From positions 1,556,422-1,620,421 of the forward strand of contig NZ_KE150412.1 of NCBI RefSeq assembly GCF_000411255.1: 64,000 nucleotides of DNA, written 5' to 3'. Source of the DNA: Paenibacillus sp. HGH0039. Lineage in GTDB: Bacteria; Bacillota; Bacilli; Paenibacillales; NBRC-103111. Shown here one piece after another: positions 50,351 through 58,793 of this stretch. Position numbers and translations under genes: made by a program. Position 1 is the first letter of the stretch, and each line of letters begins with the position of its first letter. The notes below the pieces were generated by a model. The model worked only from the letters and a program-made list of their open reading frames with translations. It was not told the origin of the DNA and did not search any database.

Positions 50351-51196
50351 TTATCTGCGCTTTTTAACCCCTTTGCCGGCCTTCACCTTGCGGGATTTGA
50401 GCGTGTTAGCCGGACGCTTGCGAGGCCGTGCAGCCGGGCGTTTGCGAGGCCGCAATGCCGGGTGCCTTCTTCCGGACAGAAGCCGCCTCTGGCTTCGCGA
50501 ATACCGCAGCAAATACGGCCGGTAACGGCTGCGGACGCTTAATACTTCCTCCCAGATGGCAGGCTGGTAGAGCATGGTTCCCATGCCGCCGTGAAGGCGG
50601 TACAGCGTAAGCGGGGCATCCAGGAAATCCAGCGGAAAACCGGTCAGCAGCACGCGGATCCAGAACTCGTAATCCTGGGTATACCGGAGTGTCTCGTCAA
50701 AATATCCGACCGCCCCGAACAGATCCCGGCGCATCATGACCGTGCAGCCGTTGACGGGGCAGATCGACAGGAAGGCGCGCGTAAATTCATGGGGATACCG
50801 GTATCTGGATGCCACATTCGCCTGCGTGACGGCTCCCGCCTCGTCGATCTGGTCGAAGGCCGTATGGCTGAAGATCGAGCTCCGTTCCAGCATGAACTGC
50901 ACCTGACGCCCGATTTTATCCGGGTAAAAAAGATCGTCGGAGCTCAGCCAGGCTACATAGTCCCCCGTGGCGAGAGCGAAACCCATATTCAGAGCGGATG
51001 CGGCTCCCCCGTTTTCTTTTCCGATATAAATCAGCCGGTCCATATAGGGCTCCAGTTTTTCTTTGTGCAGCGTGGAGCCATCATCCACTACAATCAGCTC
51101 GATGTTGGTATAGGTCTGGTTCAGCACGCTGGAAACCGCCTGATCCACGTACGGACAGTTGTAGAAGGGAATCACGACCGTTACTTTCGGCAGCAT
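50351..51196 (-). CDS. GT2-family glycosyltransferase with polybasic C-terminal tail
   Basis: A 281-residue enzyme. The GT-A domain (KVTVVIPFYNCPYVDQAVSS, VVDDGSTLHKEK, LSSDDLFYPDK, TQDYEFWIRVLLTGF) matches the paralogue at 49576, but residues about 238-281 form an arginine/lysine-rich tail (RHPALRPRKRPAARPRKRPA) that the paralogue lacks. AGAGGTG precedes the ATG. Similar basic segments occur on at least four other proteins of this locus. Confidence 0.9.
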   Translation of the reverse strand: MLPKVTVVIPFYNCPYVDQAVSSVLNQTYTNIELIVVDDGSTLHKEKLEPYMDRLIYIGKENGGAASALNMGFALATGDYVAWLSSDDLFYPDKIGRQVQFMLERSSIFSHTAFDQIDEAGAVTQANVASRYRYPHEFTRAFLSICPVNGCTVMMRRDLFGAVGYFDETLRYTQDYEFWIRVLLTGFPLDFLDAPLTLYRLHGGMGTMLYQPAIWEEVLSVRSRYRPYLLRYSRSQRRLLSGRRHPALRPRKRPAARPRKRPANTLKSRKVKAGKGVKKRR

Positions 51197-51233
51197 GCAT
51201 TCACCTCTTTTCCTTCAAAGGTGGGAGCGGTCG

Positions 51234-52241
51234 TCAGTTCCGCCTGTAATAATCCAGCGCATCCGACAGGGACGTTTCGAACGGAATCCGCGCCGACCAG
51301 CCCAGCGCCTTCAGGGCCGAGACATCCATCGGCCTGGCAGGCTCCGGACGCGGCTTGTTCTCGACCTCCAGAGGCAGCGCCGCCGGAGTCAGTGAGCGGA
51401 AGACCGAGACGATCTCGCCGAGCGGACGCAGCCGATCCGATCCGATGCGGTAGACCGCCCCCGGCTCTCCGTGGCCGAGAATGGTTTCGTAGGCCGTGAC
51501 CGCGTCCCGCACATCGAGATAATCGCGCTCCTCGCCGAGGGACGACAGCCGGAACGGTTCCGGCGGACCGCCCTTCTCCAGGGCCACGATTTTGCGGGCA
51601 AGCAGCCCGCAGATGCCACCGGAAGGGCCCGGGCCGATCAGGTTGGACGGCAGCGCCACCATGATCTGCTGCGAGAACCACCGGTGCCAGGAGCGGGCGG
51701 CGTACAGCAGCAGCATTTTGCTGAAGCCGTACGGATGCGGGAGCGGCTCGCCGGGTTCGGCCGCGCCGAGCATGGAGCCCGCGACGAGAACCCGCGTGCC
51801 GGGCCGCGTACGCAGCGCTTCCAGCAGATACACGGAAGCCATCACGTTCGCCTGCAGGAACGCAGCCGGGTCCTTCCACGATTCGGCTACGGAATTGCGC
51901 CCGGCTAGGTGGAGCACCCAGTCCGGGCCGGTTTCCGCGACCAGCGCCTTCACGTCCTCCTGCCGGGTCAAATCGCAGGAATAGAGCTTTCCGGCAGGCA
52001 TGCCGGTGCCGGGCTTAGCGGACTCTGACTCTTGCGCCGCACTTGGCCCGTTTGACCCGGGCGGGACGCCCGAAGCATCCGCGCGATCCGGCACGACCGG
52101 CGCCTCCCCGTTTCCGGGCTTGACGTGCGCCGCTCCCGCGTTCCGGACCACGGCGGCGACCTCGTAGCCCTTGGAGACAAAATAATCACAGGCGGCGCGG
52201 CCCGTAAAGCCGCCCGCCCCGGTGATCAGGATTCGAGGCAT
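51234..52241 (-). CDS. NAD-dependent epimerase/dehydratase (SDR)
   Basis: A 335-residue extended SDR: GAGGFTGRAACDYFVSKGYE at the N-terminus, LHLAGRNSVAESWKDP, and the catalytic YxxxK in PYGFSKMLLLYAARSW. An insert of about 40 low-complexity residues (between 40 and 85) is unusual for the family. Most similar in style to RmlD/GDP-mannose 4,6-dehydratase-type enzymes (Rmd-like). Its start lies within the 3' end of the next upstream gene, so it is coupled with it. It probably completes the nucleotide-sugar route of this operon. Confidence 0.82.
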   Translation of the reverse strand: MPRILITGAGGFTGRAACDYFVSKGYEVAAVVRNAGAAHVKPGNGEAPVVPDRADASGVPPGSNGPSAAQESESAKPGTGMPAGKLYSCDLTRQEDVKALVAETGPDWVLHLAGRNSVAESWKDPAAFLQANVMASVYLLEALRTRPGTRVLVAGSMLGAAEPGEPLPHPYGFSKMLLLYAARSWHRWFSQQIMVALPSNLIGPGPSGGICGLLARKIVALEKGGPPEPFRLSSLGEERDYLDVRDAVTAYETILGHGEPGAVYRIGSDRLRPLGEIVSVFRSLTPAALPLEVENKPRPEPARPMDVSALKALGWSARIPFETSLSDALDYYRRN

Positions 52242-53068
52242 TGCGCACACATCCATTCATCCAGTTCCTTCAGCATCGTTTCATACCCCGGAATGGCGTA
52301 GTTCAGATCGCTGCGCGTATTTTTAAGCGTCCGGTTCAAGCGGACGGAAGCGTTCTTGCGCACCTCTATATCCGTGCGCCCGAACTGCTTGCGGAACAGA
52401 TTCAGCAGCTCGTATTTGCTCACCTTGACGGGTGCCGTCAAATGTACGAGGCCCGTTAGCTCCGGACGCTGCAGCGCGTGCTCGACAAACTTGGCAAGCT
52501 CCAGCGTGGTGACGCCGTTCCAGTAAGCTCTCGTGTAGCCGCCCACTTCCCCCTCCCGACTCAGGAACCAATGGAGAAGCCCGATGCCCGATTCTCGGAT
52601 TTCAGGGCCGATGATCGACGTGCGGACCGTCAGGTGCGGGGCCTCCCGGACCTCTCCAAGCGCCTTGGACCGCCCGTATACACTGGTGCCGTCCGGCACG
52701 TCATCCTCCGTATGGTCCCCGTGGCGGCCCGAGAAGACACAGTCCGTGCTGATATGAATAAGCCGGCCCCCGGCCCCGAGGGCCGCTTCCGCCAGATCGT
52801 GCGGGAAAATCCCGTTGACGCGATAGGCGTTAACGGGGTCCGCTTCGGCAAACTGGTTTAGCACACCGATACAGTTAATGACGGCATCGGGACGGAACGT
52901 TTCGATAATGCCCCGGATCCGGACCGTATCCCTGGCATCGGCAAGCAGCCCTTCCCGGTCGCTCCCGTCCCGTGTTGTATAAGCGACCTGAAATCCGGGC
53001 AGACGGCGCAGATACCGGACCATCACATGTCCCGCCATCCCCTGCCCGCCGGTGACGAGCAGCTTCAT
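52226..53068 (-). CDS. SDR reductase, RmlD/WbjC-like without cupin domain
   Basis: A 280-residue SDR (KLLVTGGQGMAGHVMVRYLR; HISTDCVFSGRHGDHTEDD; YGRSKALGE with YxxxK). It lies between a CapE-type dehydratase and another SDR. In UDP-L-FucNAc loci this place is held by CapF/FnlB/WbjC, which has an extra C-terminal cupin domain; here the protein stops at 280 residues. The single-domain form is that of RmlD-like reductases of the UDP-L-RhaNAc/L-QuiNAc route. The start overlaps the upstream gene by 4 bp, with AGGAGG. Confidence 0.82.
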   Translation of the reverse strand: MKLLVTGGQGMAGHVMVRYLRRLPGFQVAYTTRDGSDREGLLADARDTVRIRGIIETFRPDAVINCIGVLNQFAEADPVNAYRVNGIFPHDLAEAALGAGGRLIHISTDCVFSGRHGDHTEDDVPDGTSVYGRSKALGEVREAPHLTVRTSIIGPEIRESGIGLLHWFLSREGEVGGYTRAYWNGVTTLELAKFVEHALQRPELTGLVHLTAPVKVSKYELLNLFRKQFGRTDIEVRKNASVRLNRTLKNTRSDLNYAIPGYETMLKELDEWMCAQCLES

Positions 53069-54051
53069 GCAAGAAAACCTCCTTTAACGAGCAGGGCGCG
53101 GATCGCCTCTTTTTCCATCACATTGTCTTTGGACGAGAAGCTGCTGATTTCCGCCTTGGGATACGGAGCGTAGTGATCCTTGAGCCCGGGAATTTCCAGA
53201 GTCGGCAGAATGACCAGATATACCTCGTCGTACAGCACCGTCGTCTGGCTTTCGAATTCCGTAAGCAAAATCTCGTGGATCTTCTCGCCGGGTCTCGTTC
53301 CGGTTTCCACAATTGCCACTCCCGTCTTGCCGGAAGCTTCGATAAGCACGTCGGCCAGATCGAGAATCTTGCAAGTCGGCATCGTCATGACGAATATCTC
53401 GCCGCCCACACTTTCTTCCGAGGCTTTGAAAAGCAGGGAAATCGCCTCTTCGAGCGTCAGGAAAAAGCGGGTCATGGCCTTATCCGTAATCGAAATCTGA
53501 TTTTTCTCGTGGATCTGCTTGTGGAACAAGTGAATCACGCTGCCGTTGGTTCCCAGCACGTTGCCGCCCCGGACACAGACAAACTTCGTATCCGTCCGCA
53601 AAAGGTTGGCTTGCACGATCAACTTCTCTCCGATCGCTTTGGTCATGCCGTAGAAGTTGGAAGGATTCGCCGCTTTGTCCGTCGAGATGTAGATGACTTT
53701 CTTGACCTTGTTCTCGATAGCCGCCTCGATAACATACTGGGTGCCGACTACGTTGGTTTTGAGCGCTTCGTAGGGCTGTTCCTCGCAAACGGGAACGTGC
53801 TTGAGGGCGGCCAGATGGAACACATAATCCACCTCCTCCGTCGCGCGGATCAAAGCTTCGCGGTCGCGGATATCCCCGATGCAGAAACTGAGGCGGTTAT
53901 CTTCAAAAGAGCGCTGCATCGCCACCTGAGTCGATTCGTTCCGGGAAAACACAATGATTTCCTTGGGCTCTTGAGGAAGAAGCTGCCGGATCAATTCATA
54001 GCCCCAAGAACCGGTTCCTCCGGTTACCAATATCCTCGTATTACGAAACAT
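53065..54051 (-). CDS. UDP-GlcNAc 4,6-dehydratase/5-epimerase (CapE/WbjB/FnlA type)
   Basis: A 328-residue soluble SDR: GGTGSWGYELIRQLLPQEPK, FHLAALKHVPVCEEQPYEAL, and YISTDKAANPSNFYGMTKAI, in which the Y-x3-K tyrosine position is Met as in FlaA1/CapE-type inverting dehydratases. It forms a 4-keto-6-deoxy-HexNAc nucleotide from UDP-GlcNAc. The ATG at 54051 follows GGGAGGG; 11 bp overlap with the 2-epimerase gene. The neighbours (reductase, 2-epimerase) are the classic companions for making UDP-L-FucNAc-type sugars. Confidence 0.92.
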   Translation of the reverse strand: MFRNTRILVTGGTGSWGYELIRQLLPQEPKEIIVFSRNESTQVAMQRSFEDNRLSFCIGDIRDREALIRATEEVDYVFHLAALKHVPVCEEQPYEALKTNVVGTQYVIEAAIENKVKKVIYISTDKAANPSNFYGMTKAIGEKLIVQANLLRTDTKFVCVRGGNVLGTNGSVIHLFHKQIHEKNQISITDKAMTRFFLTLEEAISLLFKASEESVGGEIFVMTMPTCKILDLADVLIEASGKTGVAIVETGTRPGEKIHEILLTEFESQTTVLYDEVYLVILPTLEIPGLKDHYAPYPKAEISSFSSKDNVMEKEAIRALLVKGGFLA

Positions 54052-55135
54052 GAAGATTCCCTCCCAGTACATATTTCACGACTTTTGCCGATACGTCCGT
54101 GTCCAGATAGCCTTCCGGGCATTCCCATTCCCGGGGCATACGCGTCATTAGGCCGGCGGCGGATACAATGCGTTTCGCATCCAGTCCCGACACCACATTG
54201 CTGCCGCAGTCAATCGTCTCAGGCCGTTCGGTCGTCCGGCGCACGGTAACGGTAGGCACGTGGAAAATGCAGCATTCTTCCTGAACCGTCCCGCTGTCCG
54301 TCAGGACGCAGTCCGCATTCTTCTCCAGCTTCACGAAATCGAAAAATCCGAAAGGCTCGTGAAACTCGACCAGCGGATGAATGCTCAAGCTGTCTTCCGC
54401 CTCCAGGCGGGACTTGGTGCGGGGATGCAGGCTGCACAGGATGCGTTTGCCGAAGCGTTCCGCCACCCCGCTCAGGCCGTTCATGATTTCGCGCAGATGA
54501 ACGGGATGATCCACATTCTCCGCCCGGTGGATGGTTGCCGCGAAATACCCGCCCGGCGTCAGGTTCAGACGCTCCAGCACGTCGCTTTGCTCGATTTGGC
54601 CGCTGTAGTGCCGCAGCACCTCGTAGATCGGATTGCCGGTACGGACGATGCGCTGGCTCGGCACGCCCTCCCTGACAAGATGTTCTTTGCTCTGTTTCGT
54701 GTACGGCATGTTTATCGTGGACACCGCATCGATAATGCGGCGGTTTTTCTCCTCGGGTACGGTCAGATCGTAGCAGCGGTTGCCCGCCTCCATATGAATG
54801 ACGGGAATGCCCATTCTCTCGGCCAGTACCGCGCCCAGGGCGCTGTTCGTATCGCCCAGCAGCAGGACACGGTCGGGCCGCTCCGTGTTCAGGATCGTCT
54901 CCAGCTCGCCGAACATCGTCGCAAGCTGCGCACCCAGAGACTGCTGCCGGTCCTGGAGCACATGATCAGGCTGCCGCAATCCGAGTTCCCGGAAGAACAC
55001 GTCGCTGAGCGTATACGTAAAGTTCTGGCCCGTGTGCACCACGACATGTTTCTCCGCCAATTCGTCAAGTTTGCGCATGATCAGGCTCAGCCGGATAATT
55101 TCCGGCCGTGTGCCGAGCAACGTCACGATTTTCAA
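54041..55135 (-). CDS. UDP-N-acetylglucosamine 2-epimerase-type enzyme (WecB/CapG/FnlC)
   Basis: A 364-residue GT-B-fold epimerase (KIVTLLGTRPEIIRLSLIMR, VVHTGQNFTYTLSDVFFREL, HMEAGNRCYDLTVPEEKNRR, HPRTKSRLE, DSGTVQEECCIF). In L-HexNAc pathways the same enzyme class inverts C2 as the last step. The TTG at 55135 (GGAAGG upstream) gives the standard N-terminus; a GTG three codons earlier is possible. It is second in the operon, between a GT4 enzyme and the dehydratase. Confidence 0.93.
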   Translation of the reverse strand: MKIVTLLGTRPEIIRLSLIMRKLDELAEKHVVVHTGQNFTYTLSDVFFRELGLRQPDHVLQDRQQSLGAQLATMFGELETILNTERPDRVLLLGDTNSALGAVLAERMGIPVIHMEAGNRCYDLTVPEEKNRRIIDAVSTINMPYTKQSKEHLVREGVPSQRIVRTGNPIYEVLRHYSGQIEQSDVLERLNLTPGGYFAATIHRAENVDHPVHLREIMNGLSGVAERFGKRILCSLHPRTKSRLEAEDSLSIHPLVEFHEPFGFFDFVKLEKNADCVLTDSGTVQEECCIFHVPTVTVRRTTERPETIDCGSNVVSGLDAKRIVSAAGLMTRMPREWECPEGYLDTDVSAKVVKYVLGGNLHVS

Positions 55136-55208
55136 CGGTGCCACCTTCCTTCCGTGATAGGCTGATTGCCTTCAGTCCTTGAACCGCAGACCGGCTGCGG
55201 TCGGGCTG

Positions 55209-55420
55209 TCAGGCCGCCGCACGCACGCTCTTGCGGCGGGCCGGCTTGGCGCCGGAGCGCCTCTTGCGCGCCGCACGCACGCTCTTGCGGCGAGTCGGCT
55301 TGGCGCCGGAGCGCCTCTTGCGCGCCGCACGCACGCTCTTGCGGCGGGCCGGCTTGGCGCCGGAGCGCCTCTTGCGCGCCACATGCACGCTCTTGCGGCG
55401 GGCAGGCTTGGCGCCGGTCC
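55209..55420 (-). repeat. 54-bp tandem repeats encoding the basic tail
   Basis: About 3.7 nearly identical 54-bp units encode the repeat GAKPARRKSVRAARKRRS. Differences between units are few, which suggests recent expansion. They form the 3' end of the gene at 55209. Confidence 0.9.
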
Positions 55421-56858
55421 AAGGCGGCGGTGCAGCTTCGTCCGGGAAGCTCAGGACCGCGCCGACAGGCCGGGAAGCCAAGAGCCCCTCCGGAACCCGC
55501 ACCACGCCCGCCCCGAGCCGCAGCCGCTGCGCTTCGGTCACCGGGTAACGGATGCCGTCCCGCAGCAGGTAGAAGCCCGGCCGCACGCCCCTGACGATGA
55601 CCAGGGGCCCGGGCACGCCGCCAAGGACGGGCGGGACCTGCGGCTGCGGATCGTTGTGACGGACCGCCAGCTTGTTTTCCAGCCTTGCCAGAAGCTGCTC
55701 TTGTCTGGACCGGTAAGCCCCGATGCCGAAGACGCTCCGAACTGCGGAGAGGTTCGCTTCCCCGGTCTGCATCCGCAGAAGCGGGTCCTCGACCAGCTCT
55801 CTCATCCGTGCCGCGAGAGTCCGGGTATCTCCTTTCGGCACAAGAAAACGGGCATTCCCGGTATGCCCAAGAATTTCCCGCAGTCCGCCGGAATCGAAAG
55901 CGATCACCGGCTTGCCGAACATCATGCCTTCCAATGCGGTCATGCCGAAGCCCTCTTCCGTCAAGCTCGGAACGACAACGAAATCCATGGCCGTATAGAG
56001 CGAGGCCACTTCTTTTTCAAAAGCGGTCCAATGAAATCTTCCGCCGTATCCCGATTGGACCGTCAAATTACGGCACTGCCGGTAAAAAGCGGCGTCCGTC
56101 GGTTTGCCCGCAATCAGGTAATGAACGTGAGGGTAAGCGGGACAAAGCTCCAGCGCGGCCCCGATAAAGTGATCCAATCCCTTGAGCGGATAAATGTCCG
56201 AAGCGATATAGCCCGCCAGCACTTCGCCGCTGCCGATGCCGGACCCGGCTCTGCGCCGCTCGCGCAGCACACTCCAGTCACCGCTCTCCATTGTTTCCGC
56301 ATGCCAGGACGGATACATCACGATCTGCGATTCCGCTTCCCGGACGCCGAAGGGGGCTAAAGTCGCTTCCGAGATGCCCGCTACCAGATCCGCATGCCGG
56401 TGGATAAACTCCGTCGAAACTGGCGTGAAGGCCGTGTCCGTCATTTTTTCCGTAATCATCCAGAGCACCGGAATCCCGAGAGCCTTGGCCGCCACAGGGG
56501 GCAGCACGTTGACACATGTATTAGAGATGACCAGATCAGGCCGATATTGACCGAGCACGCGCAGCAATTCCACCAAAGCTCCCGGCTCCGTGACCGGCAG
56601 CCCATCCAGCTGTCCCGTAAGACCGGCATCCGGGGTGTACACCTCCCACACGAGCGGGAACGGTACAACCAGGGTATAAATGCCGGCCGCCCGCGCCTCC
56701 CGGGAAAGAACACCTTCGCCCGGTACGACCAGGATGCAGTCATGCCGTTCTTTCAGTTCCCGGACCATGAAAAGCAGCAGCTTCTCGGCTCCGGTTATAT
56801 GCTGTCTGGAGCACAAATGCGAGAACAGCATGATCCTTCGTGCATTCATCGGATACAT
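55209..56858 (-). CDS. GT4-family glycosyltransferase with repetitive polybasic tail
   Basis: A 549-residue protein. Residues about 1-400 are a GT-B enzyme (RIMLFSHLCSRQHITGAEKL; YIASDIYPLKGLDHFIGAAL; VVPSLTEEGFGMTALEGMMF). A segment of about 65 residues (IVRGVRPGFYLLRDGIRYPV) follows, then 3.7 copies of an 18-residue R/K/S/A repeat (AKPARRKSVRAARKRRSG). The ATG at 56858 has only CAGG upstream; a perfect AGGAGGTG lies 25 bp further upstream, so initiation needs checking. It is the first gene of the minus-strand run down to 48449. The tail resembles CotG-style basic repeats in composition. Confidence 0.87.
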   Translation of the reverse strand: MYPMNARRIMLFSHLCSRQHITGAEKLLLFMVRELKERHDCILVVPGEGVLSREARAAGIYTLVVPFPLVWEVYTPDAGLTGQLDGLPVTEPGALVELLRVLGQYRPDLVISNTCVNVLPPVAAKALGIPVLWMITEKMTDTAFTPVSTEFIHRHADLVAGISEATLAPFGVREAESQIVMYPSWHAETMESGDWSVLRERRRAGSGIGSGEVLAGYIASDIYPLKGLDHFIGAALELCPAYPHVHYLIAGKPTDAAFYRQCRNLTVQSGYGGRFHWTAFEKEVASLYTAMDFVVVPSLTEEGFGMTALEGMMFGKPVIAFDSGGLREILGHTGNARFLVPKGDTRTLAARMRELVEDPLLRMQTGEANLSAVRSVFGIGAYRSRQEQLLARLENKLAVRHNDPQPQVPPVLGGVPGPLVIVRGVRPGFYLLRDGIRYPVTEAQRLRLGAGVVRVPEGLLASRPVGAVLSFPDEAAPPPWTGAKPARRKSVHVARKRRSGAKPARRKSVRAARKRRSGAKPTRRKSVRAARKRRSGAKPARRKSVRAAA

Positions 56859-57077
56859 ACCTGCGGATCAGATATGGTGTTCACCTCCTTATCTGTGTGG
56901 GTAGTACAATATATTAGCGGGGCATTCTACACGGCACGACAGTTGAACCCCTAGCATTCGTACAATTTGGAAAAACACAGGACGTTTTCACGAAAAATCG
57001 GCCTTCCTCATCCCAAGTGCCCCGGCGGACATCCCGTGCCTGCGCGGAAACGGAGCGGGTTGGCGAAATCCGGCCGC

Positions 57078-57105
57078 AAAAAAAGGACTTCCCCTAAGGA
57101 AGTCC
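57078..57105 (-). terminator. Intrinsic terminator of the rml-cgeB operon
   Basis: GGACTTCC-TTAGG-GGAAGTCC on the minus strand, then seven T residues, 25 bp after the stop at 57130. The 56859-57077 gap should hold the promoter of the next run. Confidence 0.9.
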
Positions 57106-57129
57106 CTGGCGGGTATCCGCACCGGAACG

Positions 57130-57510
57130 CTACCCGGCCGCCGCCTCTGCCAGAACATGCTCTCCGTCCGCGACGCCCTGAGAGAAGCCGGCCTGGAAGC
57201 CCGAATCGTACCCTTCGTTAAATGCCTGATTATAGGCGGCATCGACCGTGGTTCTGCGTCTCCCGGAAGCGGACAAGGGGCGTTTTTTCCTCAGCCTTTT
57301 TCCCCGGGCGGCTTTCGCGCTTTTCTTCCTGCCGCCGGTCCCCTTCCGGGAAACAGCCCCCGCTCTCCTGCTTTTCACGGCTCCCGATCCGGACGCTTTC
57401 TTTAGCCTGGCCTTCCGTTTTACCGACGGTTCCGATGAAGCTGCGGCGGCCGTTCCGGCCGTCCGCCTTTTTTTTACCGATGCCGATTTGGCCCCTGTCT
57501 TCTTGTTCAT
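57130..57510 (-). CDS. Lysine/arginine-rich protein with glycine-periodic C-terminus
   Basis: A 126-residue protein. The first 90 residues are K/R/A/S/G low complexity (KKTGAKSASVKKRRTAGTAA, KKSAKAARGKRLRKKRPLSA). The last 36 have G or A every three to four residues (FNEGYDSGFQAGFSQGVADG), resembling the N-termini of the two CgeB-like proteins upstream. No domain is recognised. It is the last gene of the rmlABD-cgeB-cgeB operon. A coat-scaffold protein is inferred from composition. Confidence 0.68.
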   Translation of the reverse strand: MNKKTGAKSASVKKRRTAGTAAAASSEPSVKRKARLKKASGSGAVKSRRAGAVSRKGTGGRKKSAKAARGKRLRKKRPLSASGRRRTTVDAAYNQAFNEGYDSGFQAGFSQGVADGEHVLAEAAAG

Positions 57511-57646
57511 GGTAGTTCTCGTCCCTTCCCCGTAAGTGATACGGGCAGGCGGCTGCCGCGCCTACGCGCTTCCTTCACTATATGCCGCTGCCGTCCCCGC
57601 CGCTTTCCGCTCGCGCCCCTATTGACGCGGGGAATCCCGGGAAAAA

Positions 57647-58765
57647 TCAACCGAATACGACCCGGAACAAGTCCGTCAGCCGGTTCGTAAATGTATGCTC
57701 CCTCATCGTCCTGCTCAGTCCGCGCAGGGCAATTTCCCTGCCTTCTTCCTCATGGGTCAGGTAATACTCCAGCTTATCGCGGAGCTCTTCCGCCGATCCG
57801 TAGGTCACGATTTCCGTGCCGGGCTCGTAAAAACGGGACAGATCGTTCCGGATATCCGTCAGTTGAAGCACACCGCAGGCCGAAATTTCGAACGTGCGCG
57901 GGTTGGGAGACACGGCTTGGATTCCGCGGCTGTTGTTGTTGAACTGTTCATCATCGTAGGCCCGATGCAGATTGATAACGATTTTCGAACCGTTGTAGTA
58001 ATCGGCCGTTTCCTCGGGACCCATCCATTTGTTGAGATTGATTCTCCCGGACAGTTTGGAATAGGCGGCGAGCCGATCCCACCATAAACCCGTAAAGTGA
58101 ACGTCGTGTCTGAGCAGCGTGGGCGTTAAGGAATTGAAAATCTGGACCCGGTTCCAATACCCCGACCCTACGAAACAGGCTCCCCTGTTGTTCCCTGCCG
58201 CAACGGCTTTGGGACGGTACACGGAAGAATCCACGGCAAGGGGCAGATAGTGAACGTTCGGACACCCGCTTTCGGTATAAAAGCTGACGCAGTTCAGCTC
58301 TATCGTGAACACGTAGTCGAAAGACAGAGCCAGTTTCAGCGTCACGTCCGTATAATACGGATCGTCCAGCAGCCAGACGGCCGTTTTGATTCCCCAATTG
58401 CGGATCAGCTCCAACTGGTCCATGGGCAGCATCATCGCATCGAGCACCAGTACAAAGTCGGGCATTTCCCGGGCCGCCGTCAAAGCCAAGTCATGAGTCG
58501 GCTGGGCAAAGACGAGTTCCCGCACCATCGGCCGGATGGTTTCGATAATCCCCGTATCCAGAGGGGAATAAGGAAGTCCCTTCCCGGACGTTACATAGAG
58601 CACTTTTTTATCCCAAAAAGCCGTGGGCGCAAGAGAAATCCGGTTCATAATCGATTCGCACCGGCCCAGCCGGTAACCGGCCTGGGCGCCCAGGGTGTAC
58701 CCGTTCTGCCAACCTTCCGCTTGTTTTACCGCGAGAGAACGGCCTCTTTTGGACAGAGCAGCCAT
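57647..58765 (-). CDS. CgeB-like glycosyltransferase (spore maturation protein type)
   Basis: A 372-residue protein. After a glycine-periodic start (EGWQNGYTLGAQAGYRLGRC) comes a DUF3880-like domain (VLDAMMLPMDQLELIRNWGI; TAVWLLDDPYYTD) and a C-terminal Glyco_trans_1_2 domain (YNGSKIVINLHRAYDDEQFN; NPRTFEISACGVLQLTDIRN). CgeB of Bacillus acts in spore outer-layer (crust) glycan maturation under sigma-K/GerE. The ATG at 58765 follows AAGGAGGTGG. Tandem with a paralogue. Confidence 0.88.
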   Translation of the reverse strand: MAALSKRGRSLAVKQAEGWQNGYTLGAQAGYRLGRCESIMNRISLAPTAFWDKKVLYVTSGKGLPYSPLDTGIIETIRPMVRELVFAQPTHDLALTAAREMPDFVLVLDAMMLPMDQLELIRNWGIKTAVWLLDDPYYTDVTLKLALSFDYVFTIELNCVSFYTESGCPNVHYLPLAVDSSVYRPKAVAAGNNRGACFVGSGYWNRVQIFNSLTPTLLRHDVHFTGLWWDRLAAYSKLSGRINLNKWMGPEETADYYNGSKIVINLHRAYDDEQFNNNSRGIQAVSPNPRTFEISACGVLQLTDIRNDLSRFYEPGTEIVTYGSAEELRDKLEYYLTHEEEGREIALRGLSRTMREHTFTNRLTDLFRVVFG

Positions 58766-58793
58766 CTGCTCCACCTCCTTCTGCAAATTCCGT

